A DNA stretch of 64,000 nt from Asticcacaulis sp. AC460 (GCF_000495795.1 NZ_AWGD01000008.1:283793-347792), one strand, 5' to 3'. Numbered from the stretch's first letter, positions 52,843 through 62,313 are shown. The notes: a model not told the origin generated them from the sequence alone. Translations and numbers: made by a program.

Positions 52843-52917
52843 TGGACGTATAACCAAGGTGTTCATCCGCCGTTCAGTTTGGCGGGCGTAGCGTCCGTTC
52901 AAAGAAGGGGTACTGAC

Positions 52918-53388
52918 ATGAAAAGCGTTCTTCTGGTATCCGCCTGCGCCGCCGCCCTGGGGTTGGCGGCCATTTCTGCGGTCAGTGTCTCCTATGCCGG
53001 TTCGTCCCGTCCGGACGACAGCAGCCGCCAATTGACGCGCAATCGCAGCGAATGCTTCGACCCCGACTTTGTCCGCAGCTATGTCACGGTCAATGACCAT
53101 AAGGTCGTGATCGTGTCCGATCGCAACAATGCCTACGAACTGACCTTGGGTGGCGTCTGTATCGGGCTGGATACCAGCTTCCAGATCGGCATCCGGTCGC
53201 GCCACGGCTTCAGTGACATCTGCGGTCCCTTCGATGGCGATATCGTGTGGGATGACGGGCTGCGTGGCCTGCAATCGTGCCCGATCACCAGCATGCGTCA
53301 CCTGGAAGGCGAAGAGGCGGCAGACTATGTCCGCGGCGGCCGTTCGCAACGCGGCAGCGACGAACGGTCCGATGACCGCAACCGATAA
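52918..53388 (+). CDS. DUF6491-like secreted protein, array member 1
   Basis: 156 residues from ATG 52918 after AAGGGG. It has a signal peptide (AAALGLAAISAVSVSYAG). The mature part has SECFDPDFVRSYVTVNDHKV, YELTLGGVCIGLD, DICGPFDGDI and CPITSMRHLEGEEAADY. The same order (early Cys, an Asp-containing strand pair, mid Cys, I-C-x-x-x-D, R-C/C-P-I then L-x-x-E-E-A) occurs in the four genes downstream. Four cysteines suggest two disulphides. DUF6491 assignment is from memory of the pattern. This member is the most diverged and has a charged Arg/Ser-rich tail. Function unknown. Confidence 0.72.
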   Translation: MKSVLLVSACAAALGLAAISAVSVSYAGSSRPDDSSRQLTRNRSECFDPDFVRSYVTVNDHKVVIVSDRNNAYELTLGGVCIGLDTSFQIGIRSRHGFSDICGPFDGDIVWDDGLRGLQSCPITSMRHLEGEEAADYVRGGRSQRGSDERSDDRNR

Positions 53389-53403
53389 GAAGAGGAACAC
53401 CCG

Positions 53404-53823
53404 ATGAATATCCGCAAAGCCCTCGGTTTCTCAGTCGCCGGCCTGGCCGCCGGAATTTTGACCGTGACCCTGGTTTCGACCACCCAGGCCGGGGAAGACG
53501 ATCGTGGCGCCCGCAGCGAGCGCGCGACGCCGCGCTGCCTGGACGGCCGCAATGTCGGCCGCACCCATGTGATCGATCAGAATACGCTGCTGGTCTATGA
53601 CCGCTTCGATAATCCGTACAAGCTGGACGTTGGCGGTCCGTGCCGCAGCATGAATGACATGTCCGTCTTCGGCTTTGAGTTCAACGGGTCGAACCAGATC
53701 TGCGACGCGCACGACGCGATGCTGCTGCGTTACGAACCGCCCAGCAACATGGTGTCGCGCTGTCTGATCAATGGCATTGAGCCGCTCACCCGCGAGGAAG
53801 CGGCCGAACTGGATAAGGGGTAA
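53404..53823 (+). CDS. DUF6491-like secreted protein, array member 2
   Basis: 139 residues with a signal peptide or anchor (GFSVAGLAAGILTVTLVSTTQA). Landmarks: TPRCLDGRNVGRTHVIDQNT, LLVYDRFDNPYKLDVGGPC, FGFEFNGSNQICDAHDA and RCLINGIEPLTREEAAEL. It starts 15 bp after member 1 and ends 5 bp before member 3, so the array is one operon. Family function unknown; probably periplasmic. Confidence 0.72.
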   Translation: MNIRKALGFSVAGLAAGILTVTLVSTTQAGEDDRGARSERATPRCLDGRNVGRTHVIDQNTLLVYDRFDNPYKLDVGGPCRSMNDMSVFGFEFNGSNQICDAHDAMLLRYEPPSNMVSRCLINGIEPLTREEAAELDKG

Positions 53824-53828
53824 GAGTC

Positions 53829-54242
53829 ATGGCAATTTCAAAACTGGTCAAGATCGGCTGGGCCTTTCCGATGGTGTTGGGCGTCGCCGTGGTCGGCACC
53901 GCCTTTGCCTTTGCTGCATCGCGCTCACTGGCCGGAGACGGTGAGACGGCGAAACCGACCGCCCGCTGCGTGTCGACGCCGCTGGAAACGACCGATATCG
54001 TCGACCGCAAGACCCTCTATATCGAGGATCGCTCCGGCAATGCCGCCATCCTGCATATGAGCAATGGCTGCCTGAGCCAGGGCGAACCGGTGGGCTTCGA
54101 GTTCTATGGCTCCAGCCAGATCTGCAAGCCGATCGACGCCAATGTCACCGGCGGGCTGGCCGGTGCCGTGCCGCTGCGCTGCATGGTCAAGTCGGTGGAG
54201 TTGCTGACGCGCGAAGAAGCCAAGGCCTATCATTCGCGGTAA
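53829..54242 (+). CDS. DUF6491-like secreted protein, array member 3
   Basis: 137 residues; hydrophobic N-terminus (FPMVLGVAVVGTAFAFAAS). Landmarks: TARCVSTPLETTDIVDRKTL, YIEDRSGNAAILHMSNGC, VGFEFYGSSQICKPIDANVT and RCMVKSVELLTREEAKAYHS. It is close to member 4 (both have the L-H-M-S motif in place of the Y-K-L strand). Tandem duplication is evident. Confidence 0.72.
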   Translation: MAISKLVKIGWAFPMVLGVAVVGTAFAFAASRSLAGDGETAKPTARCVSTPLETTDIVDRKTLYIEDRSGNAAILHMSNGCLSQGEPVGFEFYGSSQICKPIDANVTGGLAGAVPLRCMVKSVELLTREEAKAYHSR

Positions 54243-54254
54243 GGAGAAGTTCAG

Positions 54255-54650
54255 ATGTTGCGGAATGTGATCTTCGGGTTTGCCGGCGCCGGTGTTGCTG
54301 TCGTTGTTTTGACGGGAGCGACCCTGGCGGGGGACGGTGAACGCAGTGATCGCGTCGCGGCCGGGCAATGCGTGTCGCGCCCATTGGACCAGACCAAGAT
54401 CATCGACGATGAGACGCTGTATGTCGACGACCGGGGCGGTCGGGCCGTGTTGCTGCACATGTCGGGAGCCTGTCTGTTCAATTCATTTGAGCCGGTCGGG
54501 CTGGAGTTTCATGGCGGGGCCATGCGCATCTGCGACCCGCTGGATGTCGATGTGACGGGGAGCGTAACGACCATGCCGACGCGGTGTATCATCCGTTCGG
54601 TCGAGGCTCTGACGCCGGAGCGGGCGGCCGAGTATCGCCGCAGGCGTTAA
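54255..54650 (+). CDS. DUF6491-like secreted protein, array member 4
   Basis: 131 residues with a hydrophobic N-terminus (FGFAGAGVAVVVLTGATLAG). Landmarks: AGQCVSRPLDQTKIIDDETL, YVDDRGGRAVLLHMSGAC, VGLEFHGGAMRICDPLDVDV and RCIIRSVEALTPERAAEYRR. Nearest relative in the window is member 3. It follows by 12 bp, with AGGAGAAG as ribosome binding site. Confidence 0.72.
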   Translation: MLRNVIFGFAGAGVAVVVLTGATLAGDGERSDRVAAGQCVSRPLDQTKIIDDETLYVDDRGGRAVLLHMSGACLFNSFEPVGLEFHGGAMRICDPLDVDVTGSVTTMPTRCIIRSVEALTPERAAEYRRRR

Positions 54651-54699
54651 AGTGTTTGGTGGGGGCTTTGTCCTGTGGGACTTTTGGAGGAGGGAAACC

Positions 54700-55092
54700 A
54701 TGTACAGAATGATGATTATCGCCGGGGCGATTTTGGCCGCCGGGGCTGCGGCGGGCCTGGGCAGCCAGGCTCGGGACAAGCCCGCTGACGCGGCGCCGGC
54801 CTGTGTCCACCATCCGATGAAGGACACACGGATCATCGATGAGCGGACGGTCGGTGTCAGCGACCATCACGGTCACGTGGCGATCCTGAGCCTGAGCGGA
54901 CCGTGCGCCCGTGGCAATCCGCAAGCGCTGATGGTCGAGCTAAAGGATATGACCTACCAGCTGTGCGGTCCGAATGATGCCGATGTGGTCGATGTTGACG
55001 GACCCGTGCGGCTGACCTGCCGGGTGACGGACGTCAAGCTGATGAGCCGCGAGGAGGCTGAAAGCTTCGCGCCCGATCAGGGGCCGTGGTAG
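54700..55092 (+). CDS. DUF6491-like secreted protein, array member 5
   Basis: 130 residues from ATG 54700 after GGAGGAGGG. Signal or anchor is MIIAGAILAAGAAAGLGS. Landmarks: APACVHHPMKDTRIIDERTV, VSDHHGHVAILSLSGPC, YQLCGPNDADVVDV and TCRVTDVKLMSREEAESFAP. It lacks the F-E-F-x-G strand of members 2-4, having ALMVELKDMTYQLCG instead. It closes the array; an inverted repeat follows before convergent lepA. Confidence 0.72.
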   Translation: MYRMMIIAGAILAAGAAAGLGSQARDKPADAAPACVHHPMKDTRIIDERTVGVSDHHGHVAILSLSGPCARGNPQALMVELKDMTYQLCGPNDADVVDVDGPVRLTCRVTDVKLMSREEAESFAPDQGPW

Positions 55093-55100
55093 GATTTGCT

Positions 55101-55145
55101 TTATCCTCCCCCGGCCTCGCCGGCAGGCAACGCGGGGGAGGATAA
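55101..55145. repeat. Palindromic element, CCTCCCC family (copy 4), between convergent genes
   Basis: Perfect 13-bp arms, TTATCCTCCCCCG (55101-55113) and CGGGGGAGGATAA (55133-55145). It lies between array member 5 and lepA, which converge. It could end transcription from either side, though no T-run follows. Inner sequence GGCCTCGCCGGC is itself partly symmetric. Confidence 0.65.
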
Positions 55146-55171
55146 AGGAAGCAAGTATTCGCTTTCGCCGG

Positions 55172-56974
55172 TCAGTCGTTGTCCATTTTCAGGGCGGCGA
55201 TGAAGGCTTCCTGCGGGATGTCGACCTTGCCGAACTGCCGCATGCGCTTCTTGCCTTCTTTCTGCTTCTCCAGCAGCTTCTTCTTGCGCGTGGCGTCGCC
55301 GCCATAGCACTTCGCCGTCACGTCCTTGCGAAGGGCGCGGACGGTTTCGCGCGCGATGATCCGGCCGCCGATGGCCGCCTGAATCGGAATGACGAACATG
55401 TGCTGGGGGATCAGGTCCTTCATCTTCTCGCACATGCCGCGGCCGCGCATCTCGGCCCGGTCGCGGTGGACCAGCATCGACAGCGCGTCGACAGGCTCGG
55501 CATTGACCAAGATCGACATCTTGACCAGGTCGCCTTCGCGATAGCCCTCGATCGAATAGTCGAAGCTGGCATAGCCTTTCGACACCGACTTCAGGCGGTC
55601 GTAGAAGTCGAACACGACTTCGTTCAGCGGCAGGTTATAGACCACCATGGCGCGGGTGCCGACATAGGACAGGTCAACCTGCATGCCGCGGCGGTCCTGG
55701 CACAGCTTGATGATGGCGCCGAGATAGTCGTCCGGGCAGAAGATGGTCGCCTTGATCCACGGCTCTTCGATATGCTCGATATAGACCGGGTCGGGCATGT
55801 CGGCCGGGTTATGCAGGTCGATGACCTCGCCCTTGTTCATGTGGATCTTGTAGACGACTGACGGCGCGGTGGCGATCAGGTCGAGATTGAACTCACGCGA
55901 CAGGCGCTCCTGGATGATTTCCAGGTGCAGCAGCCCCAGGAACCCGCAGCGGAAGCCGAAACCGAGCGCCGCGGAGGTCTCCATTTCGAACGAGAAGCTG
56001 GCGTCGTTGAGGCGCAGGCGGCCCATGGCGGCGCGCAGGTCTTCGAAGTCGGCGGCGTCGACCGGGAAGATACCGCAGAACACGACCGGCTGGACTTCCT
56101 TGAAGCCCGTCAGCGCCTTGTCGGTCGGCTTGCGTTCGTCGGTGATGGTGTCGCCGACGGCGGCGTCGGAGACTTCCTTGATCTGGGCGGTAAAGAAGCC
56201 GATTTCACCCGGCCCGAGGTGGGCGACATCCGTTGCCTTGGGGAAGAAGACGCCCAGCTTGTCGATCTTGTAGGTGGCGCCGGCATTCATCAGCTTGACC
56301 TGCTGGCCGGGCTTCATGGCGCCGTCGAAGACGCGGACCAGGACGACGACGCCGAGGTAGGCGTCGTACCAGGCATCGACCAGCAGCGCCTTTAGCGGCG
56401 CGGTGACGTCGCCCTTGGGGGCGGGCAGGCGGGTGACGATGGCTTCCAGCACGTCCTCGATGCCGAGGCCGGACTTGGCCGAGGCCAGGACGGCGTCGGA
56501 GGCGTCGATGCCGATGACGTCCTCGATCTGGGCACGGACGCGCTCGGGCTCGGCGGCCGGCAGGTCGATCTTGTTGAGGACCGGAACGATCTCATGGTTG
56601 TTGTCGATGGCCTGGTAGACATTGGCCAGGGTCTGGGCTTCGACGCCCTGGGACGCGTCGACGACCAGGATCGAGCCTTCGCAGGCGGCCAGGGAGCGCG
56701 ACACTTCGTAGGCGAAGTCGACATGGCCCGGCGTGTCCATCAGGTTCAGGACGTAGGTCTTGCCGTCGTGGGCCTTGTAGTTGAGGCGGACGGTCTGGGC
56801 CTTGATGGTGATGCCGCGTTCGCGCTCGATATCCATGTTGTCGAGCACCTGTTCCTTCATCTCACGCGCGGTGAGGCCGCCGGTATGTTGAATCAGGCGG
56901 TCGGACAGGGTGGACTTGCCGTGGTCGATATGGGCGACGATGGAGAAGTTACGGATAAGCGAGAGATCGGTCAT
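55172..56974 (-). CDS. lepA: Elongation factor 4 (LepA)
   Basis: 600 residues, standard length. GTPase motifs: G1 [16 protein letters not shown] near residues 12-27, G3 [12 protein letters not shown] near 79-90 and G4 [13 protein letters not shown]. LepA-specific CTD near the end has [20 protein letters not shown] and [20 protein letters not shown]. The enzyme binds ribosomes and affects back-translocation and 30S biogenesis. It is transcribed alone here. Confidence 0.98.
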   Translation of the reverse strand: MTDLSLIRNFSIVAHIDHGKSTLSDRLIQHTGGLTAREMKEQVLDNMDIERERGITIKAQTVRLNYKAHDGKTYVLNLMDTPGHVDFAYEVSRSLAACEGSILVVDASQGVEAQTLANVYQAIDNNHEIVPVLNKIDLPAAEPERVRAQIEDVIGIDASDAVLASAKSGLGIEDVLEAIVTRLPAPKGDVTAPLKALLVDAWYDAYLGVVVLVRVFDGAMKPGQQVKLMNAGATYKIDKLGVFFPKATDVAHLGPGEIGFFTAQIKEVSDAAVGDTITDERKPTDKALTGFKEVQPVVFCGIFPVDAADFEDLRAAMGRLRLNDASFSFEMETSAALGFGFRCGFLGLLHLEIIQERLSREFNLDLIATAPSVVYKIHMNKGEVIDLHNPADMPDPVYIEHIEEPWIKATIFCPDDYLGAIIKLCQDRRGMQVDLSYVGTRAMVVYNLPLNEVVFDFYDRLKSVSKGYASFDYSIEGYREGDLVKMSILVNAEPVDALSMLVHRDRAEMRGRGMCEKMKDLIPQHMFVIPIQAAIGGRIIARETVRALRKDVTAKCYGGDATRKKKLLEKQKEGKKRMRQFGKVDIPQEAFIAALKMDND

Positions 56975-57081
56975 GCGCCGGGCGATAGCATGATCCGCTA
57001 TATAAAGGAAAGACCTGCTATGCCTCGCTAATCCGCTGAACCGTTATGGGCGTATCAGGTCGGCGAAACAAGGGCGCGAAC

Positions 57082-58512
57082 ATGCACAGGCGGACACTTT
57101 TGGCATCCTTGACGGCGGTGGTTGCCGCTCCAGCGTGGGCGGGAGACGTTGTCGCCCTACGCGAAGATCTGCCGTTGCTGCGCCGGATCTATGAAACCCT
57201 GCATCCAGGACTTTACCGCTATCAGACGCCGCAGGCCTGGGCGGAGGCCTGTGATCATCTGGCGGCGGACCTGCGCCGACCCGCCGATGTGGCGCAGCAG
57301 TATCTGGCGCTGTCGCGTCTGGCCGGGCGAGTGAAGTGCGGCCACACCTATGCCAACTTCTTCAATCAGTCCAAAGCGATACGGCGTCGCGTTATCGAGC
57401 CTGCCAACAAGCTGCCGTTTCATTTCCTGTGGCTGGGCGACCGGATGGTTGTGACGGAAAATCCTCTTGGCGTGGAGGGGATCAAGCGGGGAAGCGAAAT
57501 TCTCACCATCGATGGCGTTCCGGTCAGCCGGATTCGCCGGGCCCTCCTGCCGTATATGCGGGCCGACGGGAACAACGACGCCAAACGGTATGCCCTGATG
57601 AACGTTCAGGGTGTCGATCGTATCGAAACCTTCGACGTGTTCTATCCGCTGTTGTTTCCGTCAGAGCGGCCGGTCTTCGCCTTGGGGCTTTCCGGGCGAC
57701 AGGTGCCCGTCGAGAAGATAGGCCAGGCGGTACGCGAAAAGATGATGGCGGCGGGGAATGATGAAACCGTCCCCGACTACTGGACCCTGACCTGGCCCAA
57801 GCCCGGCATCGCCCTGCTGACCATGCCGGGGTGGGCGCTGTATGATGTCACTTGGGACTGGAAGGCGCGGCTTGACGCCATGTTTGAAGAGATGGCCGCT
57901 CAGGGTGCGCGGGGCCTGATCGTCGATATCCGCGAGAATGAGGGCGGCTTCGATTGCGGACATGAGATCATTGCCCGCCTGATCGACACGCCGTTGCCTC
58001 TGGACGCTGACTATGAACGCCGGGTGCGGTTCCGGACGACCCCGGCCGATCTCAATCCGTACCTGGATACGTGGGACCGGTCGTTCGAACGGCTGGGCGA
58101 GGGGGCGGAGGATCTTGGCGACGGCTTCTTTCGGCTCAAGGACGACGAGGAAGGCGTCGCCGTCATCTCGCCCAAGGGGCCAAGGTTCAGGGGCAAGGTC
58201 GTGGTCCTGTCGTCGGCACAGAACAGTTCCGCAACCTTCCAGTTTATCTCACTGGTCAAGCGTCACGGTCTTGCGCGGGTGTACGGTCAGCCGACCGGCG
58301 GTAATCAACGCGGGATCAATGGTGGCGCCTTCTTCTTTGTGCGTCTGCCCAACAGCGGGCTGGAAATCGACCTGCCGCTGATCGGGACCTTTCCGAAAAC
58401 GCCGCGTCCGGACGAAGGTCTTGCGCCGGATGTGTTCGTAGAGCCATCGCTGGCGGATATTGCTTCCGGAAGGGACGCGGTTCTGGAGCGGGTGATCGCC
58501 GATTTGGGGTGA
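57082..58512 (+). CDS. Secreted S41-family serine peptidase
   Basis: 476 residues from ATG 57082. The signal peptide is MHRRTLLASLTAVVAAPAWA, with a twin Arg. An N-terminal helical domain is followed by a PDZ-like part (IKRGSEILTIDGVPVSRIRR near 135-155) and the S41 core: GLIVDIRENEGGFDCGHEI near 280-298 and VVVLSSAQNSSATFQFISLV with the nucleophile Ser near 381-383. C-terminal-processing-type peptidases of this family cleave periplasmic proteins, but many secreted S41 members have unknown substrates. No operon partner; GH9 follows after 78 bp on the same strand and may be unrelated. Confidence 0.85.
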   Translation: MHRRTLLASLTAVVAAPAWAGDVVALREDLPLLRRIYETLHPGLYRYQTPQAWAEACDHLAADLRRPADVAQQYLALSRLAGRVKCGHTYANFFNQSKAIRRRVIEPANKLPFHFLWLGDRMVVTENPLGVEGIKRGSEILTIDGVPVSRIRRALLPYMRADGNNDAKRYALMNVQGVDRIETFDVFYPLLFPSERPVFALGLSGRQVPVEKIGQAVREKMMAAGNDETVPDYWTLTWPKPGIALLTMPGWALYDVTWDWKARLDAMFEEMAAQGARGLIVDIRENEGGFDCGHEIIARLIDTPLPLDADYERRVRFRTTPADLNPYLDTWDRSFERLGEGAEDLGDGFFRLKDDEEGVAVISPKGPRFRGKVVVLSSAQNSSATFQFISLVKRHGLARVYGQPTGGNQRGINGGAFFFVRLPNSGLEIDLPLIGTFPKTPRPDEGLAPDVFVEPSLADIASGRDAVLERVIADLG

Positions 58513-58590
58513 CGGATCGCTTATCGGACTGGTCAGGCCAATCCTGTCGTGGTAGCGGTATCACAATAAGAAAATACAGGAGAGGATTCC

Positions 58591-61062
58591 ATGCGTATTC
58601 CGGTGCTGATGTCAGCGCTGTGCGCGCTCGTGTGCGCCGCGCCCGCCCTGAGTGAGCCGCTCAAGCTCAATGACAAGGGCTATTTCGAAACCCGCGGCGT
58701 CAATGTCATGGTGTTTTCGAACTGGTACGACGGGCTGTTTTCCGACGCCAAGATTTCCGGCGTCGAGATCATCCACCAGGGTGTGCGCACCGCCACCAAT
58801 GGCGACGTCCGGCTGATGCCGACGCCGGGCCAGTGGGACGAGATCGGCCAGATGTCCGACCGCAAGTTCGATCCCGCTACCGGCATCATCGAAACCACGC
58901 TGACCTATCCTGCTTACGACTTCACCTATGTCATGCGCGCCGTGCCGAAGGGCGACGGCGTCGAGATCACCATCAATCTCGATAAGCCTTTGCCGACGGC
59001 GCTGGAGGGGCGGGCCGGGTTCAATCTCGAATTCCTGCCGTCGGCCTATTTTCGCAAGAGCTATATGGCCGATGCCAAGGGGGGCGGGTTCCCGCTGTAT
59101 CCGTCCGGGCCGATGAAGACGCTGTCCGACGGCAAGACGGAACCCTTGCCGCTTGCAAGCGGTCGCAGCTTCGTCTTGGCGCCGGAAGACGCCACGCGCC
59201 GAGTGACGGTGACCAGCGCCGATCCGATCAACCTCTATGACGGCCGCAACCAAGCCCAGAACGGATGGTATGTGCTGCGCGGGCTGATCCCGGCGGGCAA
59301 GACCGGCGCGGTCATCTCCTGGACGGTGACGCCGAACAGCGACCCGAATTGGGTGCGGCCGGCCATGATCGCGCATTCGCAGCTCGGCTATGCGCCGAAT
59401 GCCAAGAAGGTGGCGGTGATCGAGCTGGATCGCAACGATACCTCGCCGGCCTCGGCGCGGTTGCTGGAGGTGTCGCCGGACGGGGCCATTACGCCCGTGC
59501 TGACGGCGGAGACCAAGCCGTGGGGCCAATATCTGCGTTACGACTACCGGACGTTCGACTTCTCGTCGGTCTCAAAGCCCGGCCTCTACGTCATCGAATA
59601 CGGCAGCCAGCGCACCAGCACCTTCCGTATCGACCCGGCCATCTATGCTGAGGCGTGGCAGCCGACGCTCGATGTCTTCATGCCGGTCCAGATGGACCAT
59701 ATGTTCGTCAATGAAGCCTATCGCGTCTGGCACGGCGATCCGCACCGCGACGATGCGCTTCAGGCGCCGCTGAACCAGGACCATATCGACCTCTATGCCT
59801 CGAAGGACACGACCGACACGCGGTTCAAACCGTTCGAGCACATACCGGGGCTGAATGTCGGCGGCTGGCTGGATGCCGGCGACTTCGATATCCGCACCCA
59901 GACCAATTACGGCGTCGTTCGCAGCCTGGTCGAAACCTGGGAGCTGTTCGGCATCGACCGTGACCAGACGACGATCGACCAGGACCGACGCTATGTCGAC
60001 ATCCATGTGCCGGACGGCCAGGCCGACATGTTGCAGCAGATCCGTCACGGCGCCATCCAGTTAATCGCCCAGTTCGACTCGGTCGGCCACGCCATCAACG
60101 GCATTGTCGAGCCCGATGTGGCGCAATACACCCATCTGGGCGACGCGGTGACCAAGACCGATGGCTTGATTTATGACCCGTCGCTGAAGCCGGGTGAGGT
60201 GATGGGTAACCGCTCGGGGACGCGCGATGACCGATGGGCCTTCACCAACCGGTCGTCGTCGTTGAACTATGGTTCGATCGCCGCCCTGGCCGCGTCATCG
60301 CGGGCTTTGCGCGGGTTTGACGACCCGCTGGCCGACAAGGCCCTGGGGATCGCCACGCGGGTGTGGGACGAGGAGCAAAGCCATCCGCCCGTCATCTTCC
60401 AACATGGCAACACCACCGGCGGGCCGATCCTTAATGAGGAACTGACGGCGGCGGTGGAACTGCTGATCACCACCAGGGACGCGAAATACGCCAAACGCAT
60501 CGAGGCGCTGTGGCCGCAGGTCGAGAAGGCCTTCCCGCCCAATGCCGACCTGATCGCCAAGGTCATTCCTTATATGCCGAAAGGCTTCAAGGCGAAGGTA
60601 CGGCCGGCGGTCGTCGCCTATGCCGCCGAGGTCAAGAAGATGTCGGCCGCCAATCCGTTCGGCGTGCCGATCACCGAAGCCGGCTGGGCCGGATCGGGGC
60701 GAGTGATCGACTTCGGGCTGACCAATGCCTGGCTGAACACCCAGTTCCCCGACCTGATCGGCACCGAATCGGTGTTGGCAGCGGTGGAGTTCCTGCACGG
60801 TAATCATCCGGGTTCGAACGTGTCGTTCGTGTCGGGTATCGGCACCGTGTCGAAGGAGGTCGCCTACGGTAACAACCGCGCCGACTTCAGTTTTATCGCC
60901 GGCGGCGTGGTGCCGGGCGTGCTGATCCTCAAGCCGGACTTCCCGGAAAACAAGGAGGACTGGCCGTTCCTGTGGGGCGAAAACGAGTATGTCATCAGCC
61001 AGGCGCCGATCTATATCCAGTTGGTTCACCGCGCGCAAAAATTGGTAGAAGGCCCAAAATAG
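58591..61062 (+). CDS. Secreted GH9-family glycoside hydrolase (cellulase-like)
   Basis: 823 residues with a signal peptide (VLMSALCALVCAAPALS). It has an unassigned N-terminal beta domain to about 260. A CelD_N/Ig-like domain follows (RPAMIAHSQLGYAPNAKKVA to SFRIDPAIYAEA-like, about 262-350). The GH9 (alpha/alpha)6 barrel has GGWLDAGDFDIRTQTNYG near 424-441 (catalytic base Asp) and GENEYVISQAPIY near 795 (catalytic acid Glu). GH9 enzymes cut beta-1,4-glucan by inversion; endoglucanase versus exo-glucosidase cannot be told from sequence alone. It probably works with the next gene. Confidence 0.9.
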   Translation: MRIPVLMSALCALVCAAPALSEPLKLNDKGYFETRGVNVMVFSNWYDGLFSDAKISGVEIIHQGVRTATNGDVRLMPTPGQWDEIGQMSDRKFDPATGIIETTLTYPAYDFTYVMRAVPKGDGVEITINLDKPLPTALEGRAGFNLEFLPSAYFRKSYMADAKGGGFPLYPSGPMKTLSDGKTEPLPLASGRSFVLAPEDATRRVTVTSADPINLYDGRNQAQNGWYVLRGLIPAGKTGAVISWTVTPNSDPNWVRPAMIAHSQLGYAPNAKKVAVIELDRNDTSPASARLLEVSPDGAITPVLTAETKPWGQYLRYDYRTFDFSSVSKPGLYVIEYGSQRTSTFRIDPAIYAEAWQPTLDVFMPVQMDHMFVNEAYRVWHGDPHRDDALQAPLNQDHIDLYASKDTTDTRFKPFEHIPGLNVGGWLDAGDFDIRTQTNYGVVRSLVETWELFGIDRDQTTIDQDRRYVDIHVPDGQADMLQQIRHGAIQLIAQFDSVGHAINGIVEPDVAQYTHLGDAVTKTDGLIYDPSLKPGEVMGNRSGTRDDRWAFTNRSSSLNYGSIAALAASSRALRGFDDPLADKALGIATRVWDEEQSHPPVIFQHGNTTGGPILNEELTAAVELLITTRDAKYAKRIEALWPQVEKAFPPNADLIAKVIPYMPKGFKAKVRPAVVAYAAEVKKMSAANPFGVPITEAGWAGSGRVIDFGLTNAWLNTQFPDLIGTESVLAAVEFLHGNHPGSNVSFVSGIGTVSKEVAYGNNRADFSFIAGGVVPGVLILKPDFPENKEDWPFLWGENEYVISQAPIYIQLVHRAQKLVEGPK

Positions 61063-61162
61063 CCCACTTCCGTTTTTTGATTTTTGTCATATAATTAAAA
61101 TTTCAAAAATCAGAATTCCCGCGGTCTCGGGGACAGCGGGAACAAAACAGGGAGCTATTTTC

Positions 61163-61657
61163 ATGTTGAACCGCAGACTGTGTCTGGCCGGGATGACCGG
61201 TGCGTCGCTGAGCGTTATGGCGGGCATCGCCCGGGCGGCTGATCCGTTGCTGGTCTATGCTGACGGCCTGGCGCCGGGCTGGTGGATCGGCGGCTGGACG
61301 AAGAACACGCCGCAGTTTCCACTGGAAGACCAGAAGCCCGTCCAGCTCACCATGGAGGGGTGGAACGCTTTCACCTTCCAGACCGGCACGCCGGTGGACA
61401 CCACGGCTTACAAGACCCTGACCATCGTTGTTCATGGCGGTGACGAGGGCAAGCAGGAGTTCAAGCTATCGGCCAAGTTGGGCGACAAGGTCGTGTCGCA
61501 GGAAATGAACGTCAAGTGCCAGAAGGGCCAGTGGGGCCGGGTGGATGTGCCGCTCAGCCGCATGAAGATCAAGGGGCCGATTGACACCCTGTTCCTGCAG
61601 AACAAGTCGCCAGACAAGATGGCGCCGTTCTATGTCAATTTCGTCCTTTTCCAGTAA
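61163..61657 (+). CDS. Tat-exported beta-sandwich protein, possibly carbohydrate-binding
   Basis: 164 residues; twin-arginine signal LNRRLCLAGMTGASLSVMAG ending ARA-A. The mature part of about 135 residues reads like a galactose-binding-type beta sandwich: LLVYADGLAPGWWIGGWTKN, TLTIVVHGGDEGKQEFKL, WGRVDVPLSRMKIKGPIDTL and FYVNFVLFQ. Aromatic residues near the N-terminus could bind sugar. It lies 100 bp after the GH9 gene on the same strand. Family not recognised; carbohydrate binding is an inference. Confidence 0.6.
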   Translation: MLNRRLCLAGMTGASLSVMAGIARAADPLLVYADGLAPGWWIGGWTKNTPQFPLEDQKPVQLTMEGWNAFTFQTGTPVDTTAYKTLTIVVHGGDEGKQEFKLSAKLGDKVVSQEMNVKCQKGQWGRVDVPLSRMKIKGPIDTLFLQNKSPDKMAPFYVNFVLFQ

Positions 61658-61716
61658 TTCTAACGGCCTCTGATCTCGACGCTTACTCAAGTGCCCCGCC
61701 CGGCGCTTCGCGCCAT

Positions 61717-61736
61717 CCTCCCCATAAATGGGGTGG
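61717..61736. repeat. Palindromic element, CCTCCCC family (copy 5)
   Basis: CCTCCCCAT / ATGGGGTGG with one mismatch (61717-61725, 61728-61736), preceded by a GGCGCTTCGCGCC hairpin (61702-61714). It lies between the beta-sandwich gene and the convergent fasciclin gene. Confidence 0.5.
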
Positions 61737-61773
61737 GCAAAGCAAGGTCAAGATTTAGGCCCGCTAGTCTAAG

Positions 61774-62313
61774 TTAGATTTTGGGAACAAGCACGGCGTC
61801 GACCACATGGACGACGCCGTTTTCCTGTTTGACGTCGGGCGTGGTGATGCGCGCCTGGACGCCGCTGTCACTTGTGATCAGCAAGTCACCGTTTGCGCTG
61901 AGCGAAGCGGTGAGGGGACAGCCGCCCATGGTGTCGAGGCGATAGCTCCCACCATGATCGACCACCAGCTTTTGCAGTTGTTCCACCGAGGTCAGGCCGG
62001 TGACCATGCTGCAGTCGAAGACTTTCTGCAGGCGCGGTTTGTCGCCCAGGAGCGACGTGTCAGGCAGGGCATCGAAGGCGGCATCGGTCGGGGCAAACAG
62101 GGTGAAAGGCCCCTTGCCGGCCAGGTCGCCGACCAGGCCGGCGGTTTTGACCGCTTCGACCAGTTTGTCGTGGTCGCCCGACGCCGACAGGTTGGCCATC
62201 ATGGTCTTGGACGGATACATCTGGGCGCCGCCGACCTGAGGGTTCTGGACCGGCCCCGGCGTCGCACAAGCCCCCAAAAGGGCGCAGGCGGTGAGGGTGA
62301 GGAAGAGTTTCAT
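61774..62313 (-). CDS. Fasciclin (FAS1) domain lipoprotein
   Basis: 179 residues. Lipoprotein signal with lipobox LLGAC (Cys near residue 16). One FAS1 domain fills the rest: LVEAVKTAGLVGDLAGKGPF, then TLFAPTDAAFDALP (H1 motif), TSVEQLQKLVVDHGGSY and the final VVHVVDAVLVPK (H2 motif). FAS1 lipoproteins are envelope adhesion or matrix proteins. Transcribed alone. Confidence 0.93.
   Translation of the reverse strand: MKLFLTLTACALLGACATPGPVQNPQVGGAQMYPSKTMMANLSASGDHDKLVEAVKTAGLVGDLAGKGPFTLFAPTDAAFDALPDTSLLGDKPRLQKVFDCSMVTGLTSVEQLQKLVVDHGGSYRLDTMGGCPLTASLSANGDLLITSDSGVQARITTPDVKQENGVVHVVDAVLVPKI

Noticed and set aside
52810..53400. Minus-strand frame of 196 codons
   Set aside because: It is antisense to the first DUF6491-like gene, which has a signal peptide, Cys pattern and paralogues supporting the plus strand.
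55101..55145. Bidirectional intrinsic terminator
   Set aside because: The stem is strong, but there is no T-run on either side and the 19-nt loop region is long. It fits the repeat family better, though a role in termination is not excluded.
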